This document shows positions 18,635 through 28,619 of a DNA stretch of 64,000 nucleotides, piece after piece. Position numbers and translations under genes: made by a program. Positions within the stretch are counted from its first letter, which is position 1; each line of letters opens with the position of its first letter. The notes below the pieces were generated by a model, which had not been told where the DNA came from, did not search any database, and saw only the letters and a program-made list of their open reading frames with translations. This DNA comes from Tatlockia sp. (lineage in GTDB: Bacteria; Pseudomonadota; Gammaproteobacteria; Legionellales; Legionellaceae). The stretch spans positions 20,757-84,756 of the forward strand of contig JACCVV010000016.1 of the NCBI GenBank assembly GCA_013697955.1, in the 5' to 3' direction.

Positions 18635-20584
18635 TTACTTCTTATCGCCTTTATCTTCGTCTTTTACTTCTTCAAATTCAGCATCAACAACCCCTTCTTC
18701 GGGTTTTGTTGATTCTTGAGCATGCTCCTGACCCGCATTTTCTTGAGCAGGTTGGCCTTCAGCTGATTTTTTTGCATAAACACGTTCAGCCATTTTCCCG
18801 GAAGCATCAGTCAAAGTTTTTAATTTATCTTCGATTAAGGCCTTATCATTCCCTTTAATTGCCTCTTTTAATTCAGAAATTGCAGTTTCAATGCCTTTTT
18901 TCTCATCTTCACTTAGTTCACTTTCCAAATCTTTTAAGGATTTTTCTGAGTTATGAATGAGGCTGTCAGATTGATTACGGAGATCTGCCATTTCTTTGAA
19001 TTTTTTATCTTCATCAGCATGAGACTGCGCATCTTTGACCATAGCATCGACTTCAGCATCACTTAAACCGCTTGAGGCTTTAATGACAATTGATTGAGCC
19101 TTATTAGTTGCCTTATCTTTGGCTGAAACATTTAAAATACCGTTGGCATCAATATCAAAGGTTACTTCAATTTGAGGAACACCGCGTGGAGCTGCTGGTA
19201 TATCGGTTAAATCGAAACGACCCAAGGATTTATTTGCCGAAGCTTGATCGCGTTCACCTTGTAAAACATGGACGGTTACAGCAGTTTGCCTATCATCAGC
19301 AGTGGAGAAAACCTGATTGGCCTTTGTTGGAATAGTCGTATTTTTTTCAATTAGCTTGGTCATTACTCCGCCTAAGGTTTCAATACCTAAGGAAAGCGGG
19401 GTTACGTCCAACAATAAAATGTCTTTGACATCACCTGATAATACAGCAGCTTGAATTGCAGCACCTACCGCGACGGCTTCATCAGGGTTTACGTCCTTTC
19501 GAGGTTCTTTTCCGAAGAAATCCTGTACAGTTTTTTGAACCATCGGCATTCTTGTTTGACCACCGACAAGAATAACGTCATTAATTTGAGAAATATTAAG
19601 ACCCGCATCTTTAAGTGCAATTTTGCAAGGCTCAATTGTACGCTCTACCAATTTCTCAACCAAAGATTCCAGTTTTGCCCGTGTTAACTTGATATTTAAG
19701 TGCTTAGGACCTGAGGCGTCAGCAGTAATATAGGGAAGGTTAACGTCGGTTTGTTGAGCCGTAGATAATTCGATTTTAGCCTTTTCAGCAGCTTCTTTTA
19801 AACGCTGTAAAGCCAAGGGATCGTTATGTAAATCTATACCCGAATCTTTTTTGAATTCGGCAGCCAAATATTCAATAAGCGCTAAGTCAAAATCTTCCCC
19901 ACCGAGGAAGGTATCGCCGTTAGTAGCAAGTACCTCAAATTGATGCTCGCCTTCTACTTCGGCAATTTCTATGATTGAAATATCAAAAGTACCGCCACCA
20001 AGGTCATAAACTGCGATGACCGAATCACCGCGTTTTTTATCCATACCATAGGCAAGCGCTGCTGCTGTAGGTTCGTTGATGATACGTTTGACTTCCAAGC
20101 CAGCAATTCGTCCGGCGTCTTTCGTTGCTTGACGCTGGGAATCGTTAAAGTAGGCAGGCACAGTAATGACTGCTTCTGTGACGGTTTCTCCCAAATAATC
20201 TTCGGCAGTTTTTTTCATTTTCCGCAAAACTTCTGCAGAAATTTGTGGTGGCGCGATATCTTTACCATTCACTCGAACCCAAGCATCGCCGTTATCTGCT
20301 TTAACAATTTTATAAGGAACCATTTTGATATCTTTTTGCACGATAGCATCATCAAAACGGCGTCCAATGAGGCGCTTGACTGCGTATAATGTGTTGTCTG
20401 GGTTAGTAACTGCCTGGCGTTTAGCTGCTTGTCCAACCAGAACTTCGCCATCTTTGGTGTAAGCAACAATGGAAGGAGTAGTACGTAGCCCTTCGCTATT
20501 TTCAATAACACGAGGCTTATCGCCTTCCATCACTGCAACGCAGGAATTCGTTGTTCCTAAGTCTATACCGATAATCTTTGCCAT
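18635..20584 (-). CDS. dnaK: Chaperone DnaK (Hsp70)
   Basis: This 649-aa Hsp70 starts [19 protein letters not shown]. It has the ATPase motifs [15 protein letters not shown] and [13 protein letters not shown], the interdomain linker [19 protein letters not shown], and the C-terminal acidic tail ending [12 protein letters not shown]. Length and motifs are normal. It folds and refolds cytosolic proteins together with DnaJ and GrpE. A sigma32-type promoter sits directly before it, in addition to the one before grpE. Confidence 0.98.
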   Translation of the reverse strand: MAKIIGIDLGTTNSCVAVMEGDKPRVIENSEGLRTTPSIVAYTKDGEVLVGQAAKRQAVTNPDNTLYAVKRLIGRRFDDAIVQKDIKMVPYKIVKADNGDAWVRVNGKDIAPPQISAEVLRKMKKTAEDYLGETVTEAVITVPAYFNDSQRQATKDAGRIAGLEVKRIINEPTAAALAYGMDKKRGDSVIAVYDLGGGTFDISIIEIAEVEGEHQFEVLATNGDTFLGGEDFDLALIEYLAAEFKKDSGIDLHNDPLALQRLKEAAEKAKIELSTAQQTDVNLPYITADASGPKHLNIKLTRAKLESLVEKLVERTIEPCKIALKDAGLNISQINDVILVGGQTRMPMVQKTVQDFFGKEPRKDVNPDEAVAVGAAIQAAVLSGDVKDILLLDVTPLSLGIETLGGVMTKLIEKNTTIPTKANQVFSTADDRQTAVTVHVLQGERDQASANKSLGRFDLTDIPAAPRGVPQIEVTFDIDANGILNVSAKDKATNKAQSIVIKASSGLSDAEVDAMVKDAQSHADEDKKFKEMADLRNQSDSLIHNSEKSLKDLESELSEDEKKGIETAISELKEAIKGNDKALIEDKLKTLTDASGKMAERVYAKKSAEGQPAQENAGQEHAQESTKPEEGVVDAEFEEVKDEDKGDKK

Positions 20585-20621
20585 TTTTCTCTTACTCCAG
20601 ATCTATTATGTAATAGTACCC

Positions 20622-20649
20622 ATATGGGGTGATATTTATTAATTTCAAC
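20622..20649 (-). promoter_or_regulatory. Sigma32-type heat-shock promoter before dnaK
   Basis: On the minus strand GTTGAA (20649-20644), a 14-base spacer and CCCCATAT (20629-20622) match the sigma32 consensus CTTGAA-N13/15-CCCCATnT with one mismatch in the -35. It fills the 66-base gap between grpE and dnaK, so dnaK can be heat-induced independently of grpE. Confidence 0.75.
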
Positions 20650-20650
20650 C

Positions 20651-21250
20651 TTATTTAGCGACAATCACTCGTGCAGGACGAATTATCCTGTCATTTAATT
20701 TATAACCTTTTTGAAAAACCGTGATTATGGTGTGAGGTTCAACTCCAGGAGCTTCCAACATTGACATTGCCTCATGCTCATGGGGGTCAAATTGTTCGCC
20801 TTCTGGATTAATCTGTTCAACATCCATTTTTTTCATTGCATCAAGAAATAACTTTAAGGTTAGCTCCAGACCTTCACGCATATTTGCATCTTTACCTTCA
20901 GTGAGCTGAATCGCCTGCTCGAGGCTATCAATTACTGGCAATAAGGATTGAATTGATTTTTCCTGACCATAACGATGCGCATTCGCAATATCACGTTCGG
21001 CACGGCGACGAATATTATCCACTTCGGCCATTGCCCTTACTGCTTTTTCCCAATTTTCATTCGCTTTTTGTTCAGCTAGCGTCAATTTTTCCTCTAAGGC
21101 TTTATATCCGGGATGCTCTAAAGCCGCTTCTCCACTTTCGCCATCGCCTTCCCCAGTTTCCTCTTCTTCAATTGACTCAACCGGTTTGGATTCATTTTCT
21201 TCTTTAAATTTAAGCCAATCCTTTGCCTTGTCTTTATCTTTTTTACTCAT
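20651..21250 (-). CDS. grpE: Nucleotide exchange factor GrpE
   Basis: GrpE releases ADP from DnaK and so completes the chaperone cycle. The 199-aa product has an acidic N-terminus, a long helical region, and the family motif RAMAEVDNIRRRAERD. The C-terminal beta domain contains the stretch VFQKGYKLNDRIIRPARVIV. The start is set at ATG 21250 after GGAG; an in-frame TTG at 21262 lies before that ribosome site and is less likely. It is the first gene of the heat-shock cluster and has its own sigma32-type promoter. Confidence 0.96.
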   Translation of the reverse strand: MSKKDKDKAKDWLKFKEENESKPVESIEEEETGEGDGESGEAALEHPGYKALEEKLTLAEQKANENWEKAVRAMAEVDNIRRRAERDIANAHRYGQEKSIQSLLPVIDSLEQAIQLTEGKDANMREGLELTLKLFLDAMKKMDVEQINPEGEQFDPHEHEAMSMLEAPGVEPHTIITVFQKGYKLNDRIIRPARVIVAK

Positions 21251-21280
21251 GGGTATCTCCAAAATACGATAGTGGACTTA

Positions 21281-21308
21281 AATTGGGGACTAGAATAAAA
21301 AATTCAAG
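21281..21308 (-). promoter_or_regulatory. Sigma32-type heat-shock promoter before grpE
   Basis: On the minus strand a perfect CTTGAA (21308-21303), a 14-base spacer and CCCCAATT (21288-21281) match the sigma32 consensus with one mismatch in the -10. It lies 30 bases before the grpE ATG, a natural place for the start of the grpE-dnaK transcript. Confidence 0.82.
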
Positions 21309-21392
21309 TCTATTTTCGATAATTTTTGTATGACTTGCACCATCTGTGTATCCATCGCATACTCGGTCTATTGATAATTATGAGGTTTTTTT

Positions 21393-22757
21393 ATGAAAGA
21401 GTGGTCTGATGTATCCTGGCAGAATTTTTCTTATGAGCAGGCTGCAAAATATCCAGATGAAAATCAGTTGCTGCGCGTAGTTGAGCAATTGAATCAACTC
21501 CCTCCTTTAGTAACAAGCGGCGAAGTGAAAAACTTGAAGTCTGAAATCGCTAAAGCCGGTCGTGGTGAAGCCTTTATCTTGCAAGGCGGTGACTGTGCGG
21601 AGTCTTTTAATGATTGTCGTTCGGATATTATTTCCAACAAGCTAAAAATTCTTTTACAAATGAGTCTTATTTTAATCCACGGTTTAAGAAAACCTATAAT
21701 CCGAATTGGCCGGATTGCTGGCCAGTACGCAAAACCCAGATCGTCGGACATGGAAACAGTTGATGGTGTGACCTTACCAAGTTATCGCGGTGATTTGGTT
21801 AATTCCCAACAATTTGATAAAGCCTCCCGCACCCCCAATCCCAAACTTATGCTACAAGGCTATAGTTGCGCTGCTATGACGCTTAATTTTATTCGTGCTC
21901 TGCTCGATGGGGGCTTTGCTAATTTAAATTATCCGCAGCGTTGGGATTTACGTTTTGTTGAGCATTCTCCTAAAGCCGAGCAATACCATGAGATTGTGCG
22001 TTCCCTAACGGAATCGTTGGACTTCATGGAAGCGATTGCAGGTTACCGTTCAAGTAATTTGAATAAGGTTGATTTTTATACTTCCCATGAAGCTTTACAC
22101 CTTCATTATGAACAAGCCTTAACCAGACATCTGCATGATGGGCTTTGGTATAACTTATCGACCCATTTACCCTGGATTGGTATGCGCACTGCTAAAATAG
22201 GCAGCGCTCATCTGGAATTTTTACGTGGCATTCAAAATCCAATTGGCGTGAAAGTTGGACCCAGCGCAACAAAGGAATGGCTGCAAGAACTCGTTGAAAC
22301 GCTTAATCCAAATTGTGAAGAGGGTCGGCTTATGCTGATAACAAGATTGGGCGCGAAAGATATTGATAAATTACTTCCACCTCTTATTGAAGCCGTCCAA
22401 GAGACTAAATGTCCAGTAACCTGGTCTTGCGATCCTATGCATGGCAATACTGAAACCACTGCTGATGGCATAAAAACAAGGCATTTCGATAACATCCTCT
22501 TTGAATTAAAACAGGCTGTGAAAATTCATCGCGAAACGTCCAGTTATTTGGGTGGTGTGCACTTTGAATTAACTGGCGATAACGTTACTGAATGCATTGG
22601 CGGCGCGCGGGGTTTAAATGAAGAAGATTTGAAACGCGCTTATCGAAGTCTGGTTGATCCACGATTAAATTATGAACAATCACTGGAAATGGCTATACAA
22701 TTGAGCAGGCATTTTAATTCTTTTGATAAAGACGCAAAACCTTCGATCAAAAATTAG
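21393..22757 (+). CDS. Class II 3-deoxy-7-phosphoheptulonate synthase
   Basis: This enzyme joins phosphoenolpyruvate and erythrose-4-phosphate in the first step of aromatic amino acid synthesis. The 454-aa product is of the class II (plant and Mycobacterium) type, not the shorter class I type of enteric bacteria. Key stretches are QGGDCAESFNDC, GRIAGQYAKPRSSD, HLEFLRGIQNPIGVKVGP, TWSCDPMHGNTE and GGVHFELTGDNVTECIGG. Metal and substrate residues in these motifs are intact. Its stop overlaps by 4 bases the stop of the convergent YheT-type gene. Confidence 0.93.
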   Translation: MKEWSDVSWQNFSYEQAAKYPDENQLLRVVEQLNQLPPLVTSGEVKNLKSEIAKAGRGEAFILQGGDCAESFNDCRSDIISNKLKILLQMSLILIHGLRKPIIRIGRIAGQYAKPRSSDMETVDGVTLPSYRGDLVNSQQFDKASRTPNPKLMLQGYSCAAMTLNFIRALLDGGFANLNYPQRWDLRFVEHSPKAEQYHEIVRSLTESLDFMEAIAGYRSSNLNKVDFYTSHEALHLHYEQALTRHLHDGLWYNLSTHLPWIGMRTAKIGSAHLEFLRGIQNPIGVKVGPSATKEWLQELVETLNPNCEEGRLMLITRLGAKDIDKLLPPLIEAVQETKCPVTWSCDPMHGNTETTADGIKTRHFDNILFELKQAVKIHRETSSYLGGVHFELTGDNVTECIGGARGLNEEDLKRAYRSLVDPRLNYEQSLEMAIQLSRHFNSFDKDAKPSIKN

Positions 22758-23740
22758 TCTTCTGCGAAAACCTGTTTGAGATAGTCTGGAATTCTTTGTT
22801 CTAACCAGTAAACAGGTTTGGCAGGTAATCTGCCGGAAATAAAAGCCGCGTGGCCTCCCTTTTCACTCAATTCCAATAGTACATCCTTTGATAATTGATT
22901 TTCATTTGGAACTATGTCAGGAGTCATAAAGGGATCATCTTTAGCATGGATAATTAAAGTAGACGTTTTTATCTTGGCAAGATAATTCAGAGAACTTGAC
23001 TCTCGATAATAATGATGAACATCACGGAAACCATGCAAGGGAGCTGTTACATTTTCGTCAAAAGTCCAAAAACATTGCCATTTATATACGTCCTTAAGTA
23101 CCTGAGGCATATTTTCATCAGTAAAGCAGGTTTTTTTCTGTTCAAATACTTGTCTTAAACGGCGTAATAGATAACCCTGATAAACACGAGAAAAACCAGT
23201 GCTTATTCGATTTGCAACCATTCTCAATTGGAAAGGAACTGAAACAGCCACAGCTGCATCTATAAGGGACTGCGAGCCTTTTTCGCCTAGCCATTTAAGC
23301 AGAACATTTCCTCCCAGCGAAACTCCAACTACTGCTTTTTTAGTCTGAGGTTCTCTTTTTGACAGAATTTTAAGCAGGTGATCGAGATCAGCAGTGTCTC
23401 CTGAATGATAGGCCCTTGCCAACCGATTAGGTTCTTTACTTGCTCCTCTAAAATGCATTAAGACTGAGCGCCAGCCACAGCGATTGAAGGCGTGCATCAT
23501 GCCAGCCGCATAAGATGAATCCATCGAACCGCCTAAACCATGTAAAAACACGACTAAGGGAGTTTTATCGGCTAAACCGTTTATCGCCCAGGCTAAATCT
23601 ATAAAATCGCCATCCGCTAATTCGATTCGCTCCATTTTATCTGCCGGAGATTTAATTCTGCGCGCAAAAGTTGGATAAAGTGTTTGTATATGGGCGTTTG
23701 GTAACCACCAAGCTGGCTTAAAATCACTCGTTATTATCAT
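22754..23740 (-). CDS. YheT-type alpha/beta hydrolase
   Basis: The start is placed at ATG 23740, giving [20 protein letters not shown], the typical start of the YheT/EMB8 hydrolase family. The 328-aa product has the nucleophile elbow [13 protein letters not shown], the Asp in HAKDDPFM and the His in EKGGHAAFI, so the Ser-Asp-His triad is complete. An oxyanion HGLGGS motif is also present. The natural substrate of this family is not established. It overlaps the end of hemE by 17 bases, so translation is probably coupled. Confidence 0.85.
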   Translation of the reverse strand: MIITSDFKPAWWLPNAHIQTLYPTFARRIKSPADKMERIELADGDFIDLAWAINGLADKTPLVVFLHGLGGSMDSSYAAGMMHAFNRCGWRSVLMHFRGASKEPNRLARAYHSGDTADLDHLLKILSKREPQTKKAVVGVSLGGNVLLKWLGEKGSQSLIDAAVAVSVPFQLRMVANRISTGFSRVYQGYLLRRLRQVFEQKKTCFTDENMPQVLKDVYKWQCFWTFDENVTAPLHGFRDVHHYYRESSSLNYLAKIKTSTLIIHAKDDPFMTPDIVPNENQLSKDVLLELSEKGGHAAFISGRLPAKPVYWLEQRIPDYLKQVFAED

Positions 23741-24803
23741 GGCAATCACTATGAAAGGCAGGACTGAATTCATGAACCGCATCAATCATTGCGGCAACAT
23801 GGTCAGGAGGAACATCTGGTGTGATGCCATGACCTAGATTGAATACATGACCACTGCCATAGCCATAAGACACTAGTACTTCTTTAACCTTGCTTTTTAC
23901 ACAATCTACATTGCTTAATAAAACCGAAGGATCAAGATTACCTTGCAAGCTTACTTTATTTCCCACCTGAGCACGTGCAGAACCTAAATCACAAGTCCAA
24001 TCCAATCCAAGCGTATCGCAGCCGGTTTCTGCCATTTGGTGAAGCCATTGCCCGCCACCTTTTGTGAACAAAATAACAGGAATCTGCGGATGTTTTGTTT
24101 TTAAATCATTTACAATTTTAGCCATGTAATTCAATGAAAAATCTTGATAAGACCGGGTGGTTAAAATTCCTCCCCAAGTGTCAAAAATCATTAAAGCGTT
24201 AGCGCCGGATTTTACTTGTTCATCAAGATAAAGGCTGACTGTCTTTGCGAGTTTTTCTAAAAGCAAATGAGTCGCTTCAGGCTGGGTGTAAAGCAGGTGC
24301 AAAATCTTTTTAAATTCCCTACTTGAACGGCCTTCAACCATATAACAAGCCAAAGTCCAGGGACTGCCTGAAAAACCTATCAAAGGCAGGTGCTCTGGCA
24401 TTTCACGTCGAATCAAGCTCATTGCATTCATGACATAGGCTAGTTCCTCTTTGGGATTCGGAATTTGAAGTGCTTCGATAGTTTTAATATCGCGAATGGG
24501 ATTGGAAAAACAAGGTCCCTCTCCTTCTACAAAATAAAGACCTAAGCCCATTGCATCGGGGATTGTTAGGATATCTGAAAATAAAATGGCCGCATCGAGA
24601 GCGTATCGCCTTAGCGGTTGCATAGCGACTTCACAGGCGAGTTCCGGATTTTTACAAAGACTTAGAAAATCACCAGCCTTTGCACGAACTTGGCGATATT
24701 CTGGTAAATAACGGCCAGCCTGACGCATAAACCATACTGGGGTTCGCGGGACAGGTTTTCGATGTAAAGCACGGAGAAATAAAGATTCGCTTATAATACT
24801 CAT
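23724..24803 (-). CDS. hemE: Uroporphyrinogen decarboxylase
   Basis: HemE removes four carboxyl groups from uroporphyrinogen III to give coproporphyrinogen III in haem synthesis. The 359-aa product has the family start [18 protein letters not shown], with the catalytic-site Arg residues. It also has [32 protein letters not shown], here including the catalytic Asp, and the later motif [13 protein letters not shown]. Length is normal. The 154-base gap to folB should hold divergent promoters. Confidence 0.97.
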   Translation of the reverse strand: MSIISESLFLRALHRKPVPRTPVWFMRQAGRYLPEYRQVRAKAGDFLSLCKNPELACEVAMQPLRRYALDAAILFSDILTIPDAMGLGLYFVEGEGPCFSNPIRDIKTIEALQIPNPKEELAYVMNAMSLIRREMPEHLPLIGFSGSPWTLACYMVEGRSSREFKKILHLLYTQPEATHLLLEKLAKTVSLYLDEQVKSGANALMIFDTWGGILTTRSYQDFSLNYMAKIVNDLKTKHPQIPVILFTKGGGQWLHQMAETGCDTLGLDWTCDLGSARAQVGNKVSLQGNLDPSVLLSNVDCVKSKVKEVLVSYGYGSGHVFNLGHGITPDVPPDHVAAMIDAVHEFSPAFHSDCHDNNE

Positions 24804-24957
24804 GAGGATTCTGGAAGAAAGAAAAGCGTCGAGTTTATCATCATCCAGCTTTATAGTCTCATTAATTTATCAGACAGAAAGAGGCGCTGGTATTTCTTGA
24901 TCTCTAAAAAAACGATTGTTATCCTAACTCGAAATTTCCTTAAAAGCGCGGTCAATC

Positions 24958-25296
24958 TTGGACTCTTTACAAATTAAAGGTTTATCGGTAACAACACGAA
25001 TTGGTGTTCATGCCTGGGAACAACAAATAGAACAGCGCCTTCTGATAGATATCACAATCCCTTCTGATTTTAGCGAATGCAATGATGTTTTATCTGATAC
25101 CTTTGATTATGAAAAGCTCTGCCAGCAGGTTACCCATTTTGTCGAATCGAACGCCTTTCAATTAATTGAAACTGTTGCAAACCAGATAGCTCATTTGATT
25201 AAAACAGAATTTAAAATTGCGCAACTCAGCGTTTCAGTATCTAAACCTCATGCAATAAAAAATGCCGCTAATATTCAGGTGACGATTAACAGATAA
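24958..25296 (+). CDS. folB: Dihydroneopterin aldolase
   Basis: FolB acts in folate synthesis, converting 7,8-dihydroneopterin to 6-hydroxymethyl-dihydropterin. The 112-aa product has the family start DSLQIKGLSVTTRIGVHAWEQ and the TFDYEKLCQQV and FQLIETVANQIAHLI segments with the catalytic Glu and Tyr region. The start codon appears to be TTG at 24958; no ATG or GTG lies in frame just upstream. The C-terminus KPHAIKNAANIQVTI matches the family. Confidence 0.9.
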   Translation: MDSLQIKGLSVTTRIGVHAWEQQIEQRLLIDITIPSDFSECNDVLSDTFDYEKLCQQVTHFVESNAFQLIETVANQIAHLIKTEFKIAQLSVSVSKPHAIKNAANIQVTINR

Positions 25297-25369
25297 TTCG
25301 CTAATCTTTGTGTAGCAATTCCGCACGAACCTCTTTAAAATTGCTCAAAATATTTAAAAATGGACTCTA

Positions 25370-28279
25370 ATGGCAAAACAAATAATTTTCCAGGACTCTT
25401 TTCTCCTTTCAGGCATTATGTGTTTTAGCGGCTGTGGAACGATGATACGTTTCCTTCTTGAAGAAAGTTTTGAGGATTTTAAAAAAAAACAACGCTTGCC
25501 TGAAGATGCGCATTTAATTATCGATCCTCAACCTCATGGCTTAGGCATCCACCGATTAAAGTTAATTATCGAAAGCGAAAATGAAGCGTTTCAGTTATCC
25601 GAAAATTGTTTTGCTGAAATGAGTACTGAATTCAAACAATGTCTAACTATACCTGATGAATACACAGGTGCTGCATCGACTTTCCAACTCGTTGATTTAG
25701 AGGAAGAGAAACAAAAAGAAGCTTCAAACCGAACACACTGGATAAACATTATAATAAATGTTATTGCTATGGTTTTAATAATTGCTCTGTCAATTGTTTT
25801 TCCCCCTTCAATTCCCTTGACCATTATTTTAACGGCTATCTCTTTTATAACTACTGCCTTTACAGCTAGAGAATATCTGATTAGCTTCTACCGAAATTTA
25901 CGTAATAAAAATTTTGCGAACATGACCACCACTGTCACCCTTGGCTGGTTTTTATCGCTGGCGCACACACTCTTTCATGTCATCGCAATGCCCTTGGCTT
26001 CAAGCTTTACCATGGTATTTATGAGCTTTCTTATGCCGGTGATGTTAATCACTTTTATAAATGGCATGGATGAAATTAAACGGCTCATTTTAGATAAATC
26101 CAGAAAAATGAATTTGCAAGGTATTAAAAGCCTTTTCCCTGAAATGTCGAAGCATTATGCTTGCTACGAATTGAGCAAAGAGCAATCAGCTAACCTTTCG
26201 CAATGGATAGCGGGTCTTAATGATCTTGAATCTAAGGCGTTGATTGAAGAGTGCCCTGATAAAATTAGAGAAATTAAAAAATCAATAATGGCACTTTTAT
26301 CTGAGACTGACCTCGTTGACGAAAAGAAAAATTCCTTGCAAGAGGGAAGTGTAATTCAAATTAAACGCGGAGAGTGCTTTCCAGTTGACTGCATTTTGAT
26401 TGAAGAACATACGATTGTTGATAGTTCACTGATCACGGGTGAGCCTAGGCAAGCAAAAAAATACTTAGATAAAATTCCAGCCGGTGCAATAAATTTTGGT
26501 CAAAACGTTAAAGTTTATGCCACTAAAAATACCTATAATTCTACTGTGACTCGTTTACTGTTTCCTGCTAACCGCGCAGCAAACAAACCGGCTAAAGAAG
26601 CTAAATCAAAATTCACCTATATTTATGCTGCATTGATTGTTATAGGGATTATAACTGCCATTGTCTTTCCACTGGCTTTAGGCGTATTCACCGTTCCTCT
26701 TTTATTTCAGAACTTAATGGGCATCATTTTTTCTGTTTGTTTTTGCACCATTGCCATTGCCTTGCAACTACCTGGCCTAATCAGCATCTATCATCGATCG
26801 AAAAAAGGAATTCAATTAAGGGATGAAGAAATTACTGAACGTAATGACGAAATTCATACTGTTGTATTTGATAAAACAGGCACGCTGACGACCGGTGATT
26901 CCTCAGTGGAATCCACCGATATCATCTCTGATTCTTTGTGGGAGCGAATTTATCTGTTGGAAAAAGAACAAGGTGCTGAACACCCCATAGCTAAAGCCCT
27001 GATGAAATATTATGGATCCCGAAAGCCTTCAAACATTATCATTAATGAAGTCGAAAACAGCTTAATCGATCCAGATAACCGTGGCTTGACAGCACTGGTT
27101 CAAGGGAAACAAATTCATCTTGGCAATGCTGCTTTTTTGAAAGATTCGGGAATTAAACTACCTATTCTGAACAATTCTAAAATCGAACAAGGCTTTTCAC
27201 CCGTTTATGTTGCTGAGTCTAATGTTTATCAAGGTGTAATTTACATTAAACATGCGGTGCGTCCTGGCATAATTGCAGCTCTTACACGACTAAAAACTGA
27301 AGGGAAAAAAATTATTATGCTCACAGGCGATAGCCGAACTGCTGCTTTGGGTTTCAATAAACAAATCGACGGAATTTTCGATGCAGAGGCAATTCATGCC
27401 GAACAAACCCCTGAAAATAAAGAGACCTTTCTTAAAGAATTAATGGGGACTGCTCCTGAAGGGTTAAGATTTGTAGGTGATGGTTTAAATGACGCGCCCT
27501 GCTCCCGAATAGTCTCTGAAAAAGGAGGGATTTCCTGTGCAATGAATTCGGATGATAAGGCAGCGTTTTTTACCGATATTTGCTTAAATGGCTCTGTTGA
27601 TTATTTATTCAGCCACAATAAAATCAATCATTTTTTACAAAAAATTGTTTTACAAAACAAAGGGATTTTAGCCTTTAGCACAACTGCTTTTATAGCCTTT
27701 ATTATTAGCTTTTCAATAGCAGGAATTGCCGTTTCTCCTTTTATACCTTTGACTATTATGCTTTCAACAACCCTCTTTGTTTTATTCAATTCTTACCGAA
27801 CCCAATTAGAAGTTGATATAGAAATGGATAAAAGTGCTTCATGGCCTAAAAAGCTTTTGGCTTCTGATTTATCAATCGCTTTGCTCATTGCAGCAAGCTC
27901 TTTGTTAGTGTGCGGTATTTTGATATCTACCATTGCAACAGGCGGACTGGCCTTGCCTGCATTGGTTTTTACCGCTGGAACTGTAGCTGCAATATCTAGC
28001 ATTTGCACAATCGGAGCGATGACACTCTTCAGTTTATTTACAATATTAGTTGCCTCTTATTTTGTAGCAGAAAACTATAGTTCTACTCCATTAGAAGAGA
28101 AATCGGATTTAGAGTTGAAAAGGGAATTCAAAGGTCGGCAACCTTTAGATTCTGATGTAACGGAATCTGAGACCTATAGTTCAGGTCTCAATTTTAGCAA
28201 AAACTTAAAAACATCCTCTCAGTGTAATTTAATTGAGGAGGAACTCATTTTAAATTCTGCGCAATTGATCAAGGTCTAG
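25370..28279 (+). CDS. P1B-like P-type ATPase with altered membrane metal motif
   Basis: The 969-aa product has an N-terminal part with GIMCFSGCG (Cys18, Cys22), reminiscent of a metal-binding domain, then about eight or more membrane segments. The actuator motif TGEP is at 356-359, the phosphorylation site DKTGT at 501, the His-Pro motif typical of P1B pumps in GAEHPIAKAL, and GDGLNDAP at 703. The usual membrane CPC of metal pumps is replaced by CFC (457-459), and the following sequence also differs. Extra membrane segments and a hydrophilic tail of about 60 residues follow the ATPase core. Transport of a metal is inferred; the ion is unknown. Confidence 0.82.
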   Translation: MAKQIIFQDSFLLSGIMCFSGCGTMIRFLLEESFEDFKKKQRLPEDAHLIIDPQPHGLGIHRLKLIIESENEAFQLSENCFAEMSTEFKQCLTIPDEYTGAASTFQLVDLEEEKQKEASNRTHWINIIINVIAMVLIIALSIVFPPSIPLTIILTAISFITTAFTAREYLISFYRNLRNKNFANMTTTVTLGWFLSLAHTLFHVIAMPLASSFTMVFMSFLMPVMLITFINGMDEIKRLILDKSRKMNLQGIKSLFPEMSKHYACYELSKEQSANLSQWIAGLNDLESKALIEECPDKIREIKKSIMALLSETDLVDEKKNSLQEGSVIQIKRGECFPVDCILIEEHTIVDSSLITGEPRQAKKYLDKIPAGAINFGQNVKVYATKNTYNSTVTRLLFPANRAANKPAKEAKSKFTYIYAALIVIGIITAIVFPLALGVFTVPLLFQNLMGIIFSVCFCTIAIALQLPGLISIYHRSKKGIQLRDEEITERNDEIHTVVFDKTGTLTTGDSSVESTDIISDSLWERIYLLEKEQGAEHPIAKALMKYYGSRKPSNIIINEVENSLIDPDNRGLTALVQGKQIHLGNAAFLKDSGIKLPILNNSKIEQGFSPVYVAESNVYQGVIYIKHAVRPGIIAALTRLKTEGKKIIMLTGDSRTAALGFNKQIDGIFDAEAIHAEQTPENKETFLKELMGTAPEGLRFVGDGLNDAPCSRIVSEKGGISCAMNSDDKAAFFTDICLNGSVDYLFSHNKINHFLQKIVLQNKGILAFSTTAFIAFIISFSIAGIAVSPFIPLTIMLSTTLFVLFNSYRTQLEVDIEMDKSASWPKKLLASDLSIALLIAASSLLVCGILISTIATGGLALPALVFTAGTVAAISSICTIGAMTLFSLFTILVASYFVAENYSSTPLEEKSDLELKREFKGRQPLDSDVTESETYSSGLNFSKNLKTSSQCNLIEEELILNSAQLIKV

Positions 28280-28619
28280 TAGTTTAAACATATCTTAATT
28301 AGGGAATGTTATTTGCACTCTTTGTTTTCATCACATTAGAAAATACGTTCTAATTTTCTTGTTGGCAATTGAATCAAACACACTTTGAGGATCTGCCAAA
28401 AATTTATTTACTATCTTGGTCAATCTGCTCTTTTTTTCTTCCAAAAGAATAGCTTTTTCTTATCTATCAGCAGCATCCTAAGCTTCATGGATTATAACTT
28501 TATACTGTATTTCATATTAAATTTTCAGTAATTCTACTCAAGAAATTAGTGAAGGTTACAAGGTTTCTGAAAATTGCATTTGGCAAAAAAAACTTCGAAA
28601 ACCTTCACCCTGTATTAAA
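28280..28619. other. Gene-free AT-rich gap with a small coding-like remnant
   Basis: 340 bases. A minus-strand stretch (28331-28459) reads AILLEEKKSRLTKIVNKF and then FLADPQSVFDSIANKK. It has stops at both ends and no start or ribosome site, so it may be a remnant of a larger gene. An inverted repeat GTGAAGGTT (28549-28557) / AACCTTCAC (28600-28608) lies just past the end of the next minus-strand gene and could act in termination, though no T-run follows. Confidence 0.4.
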
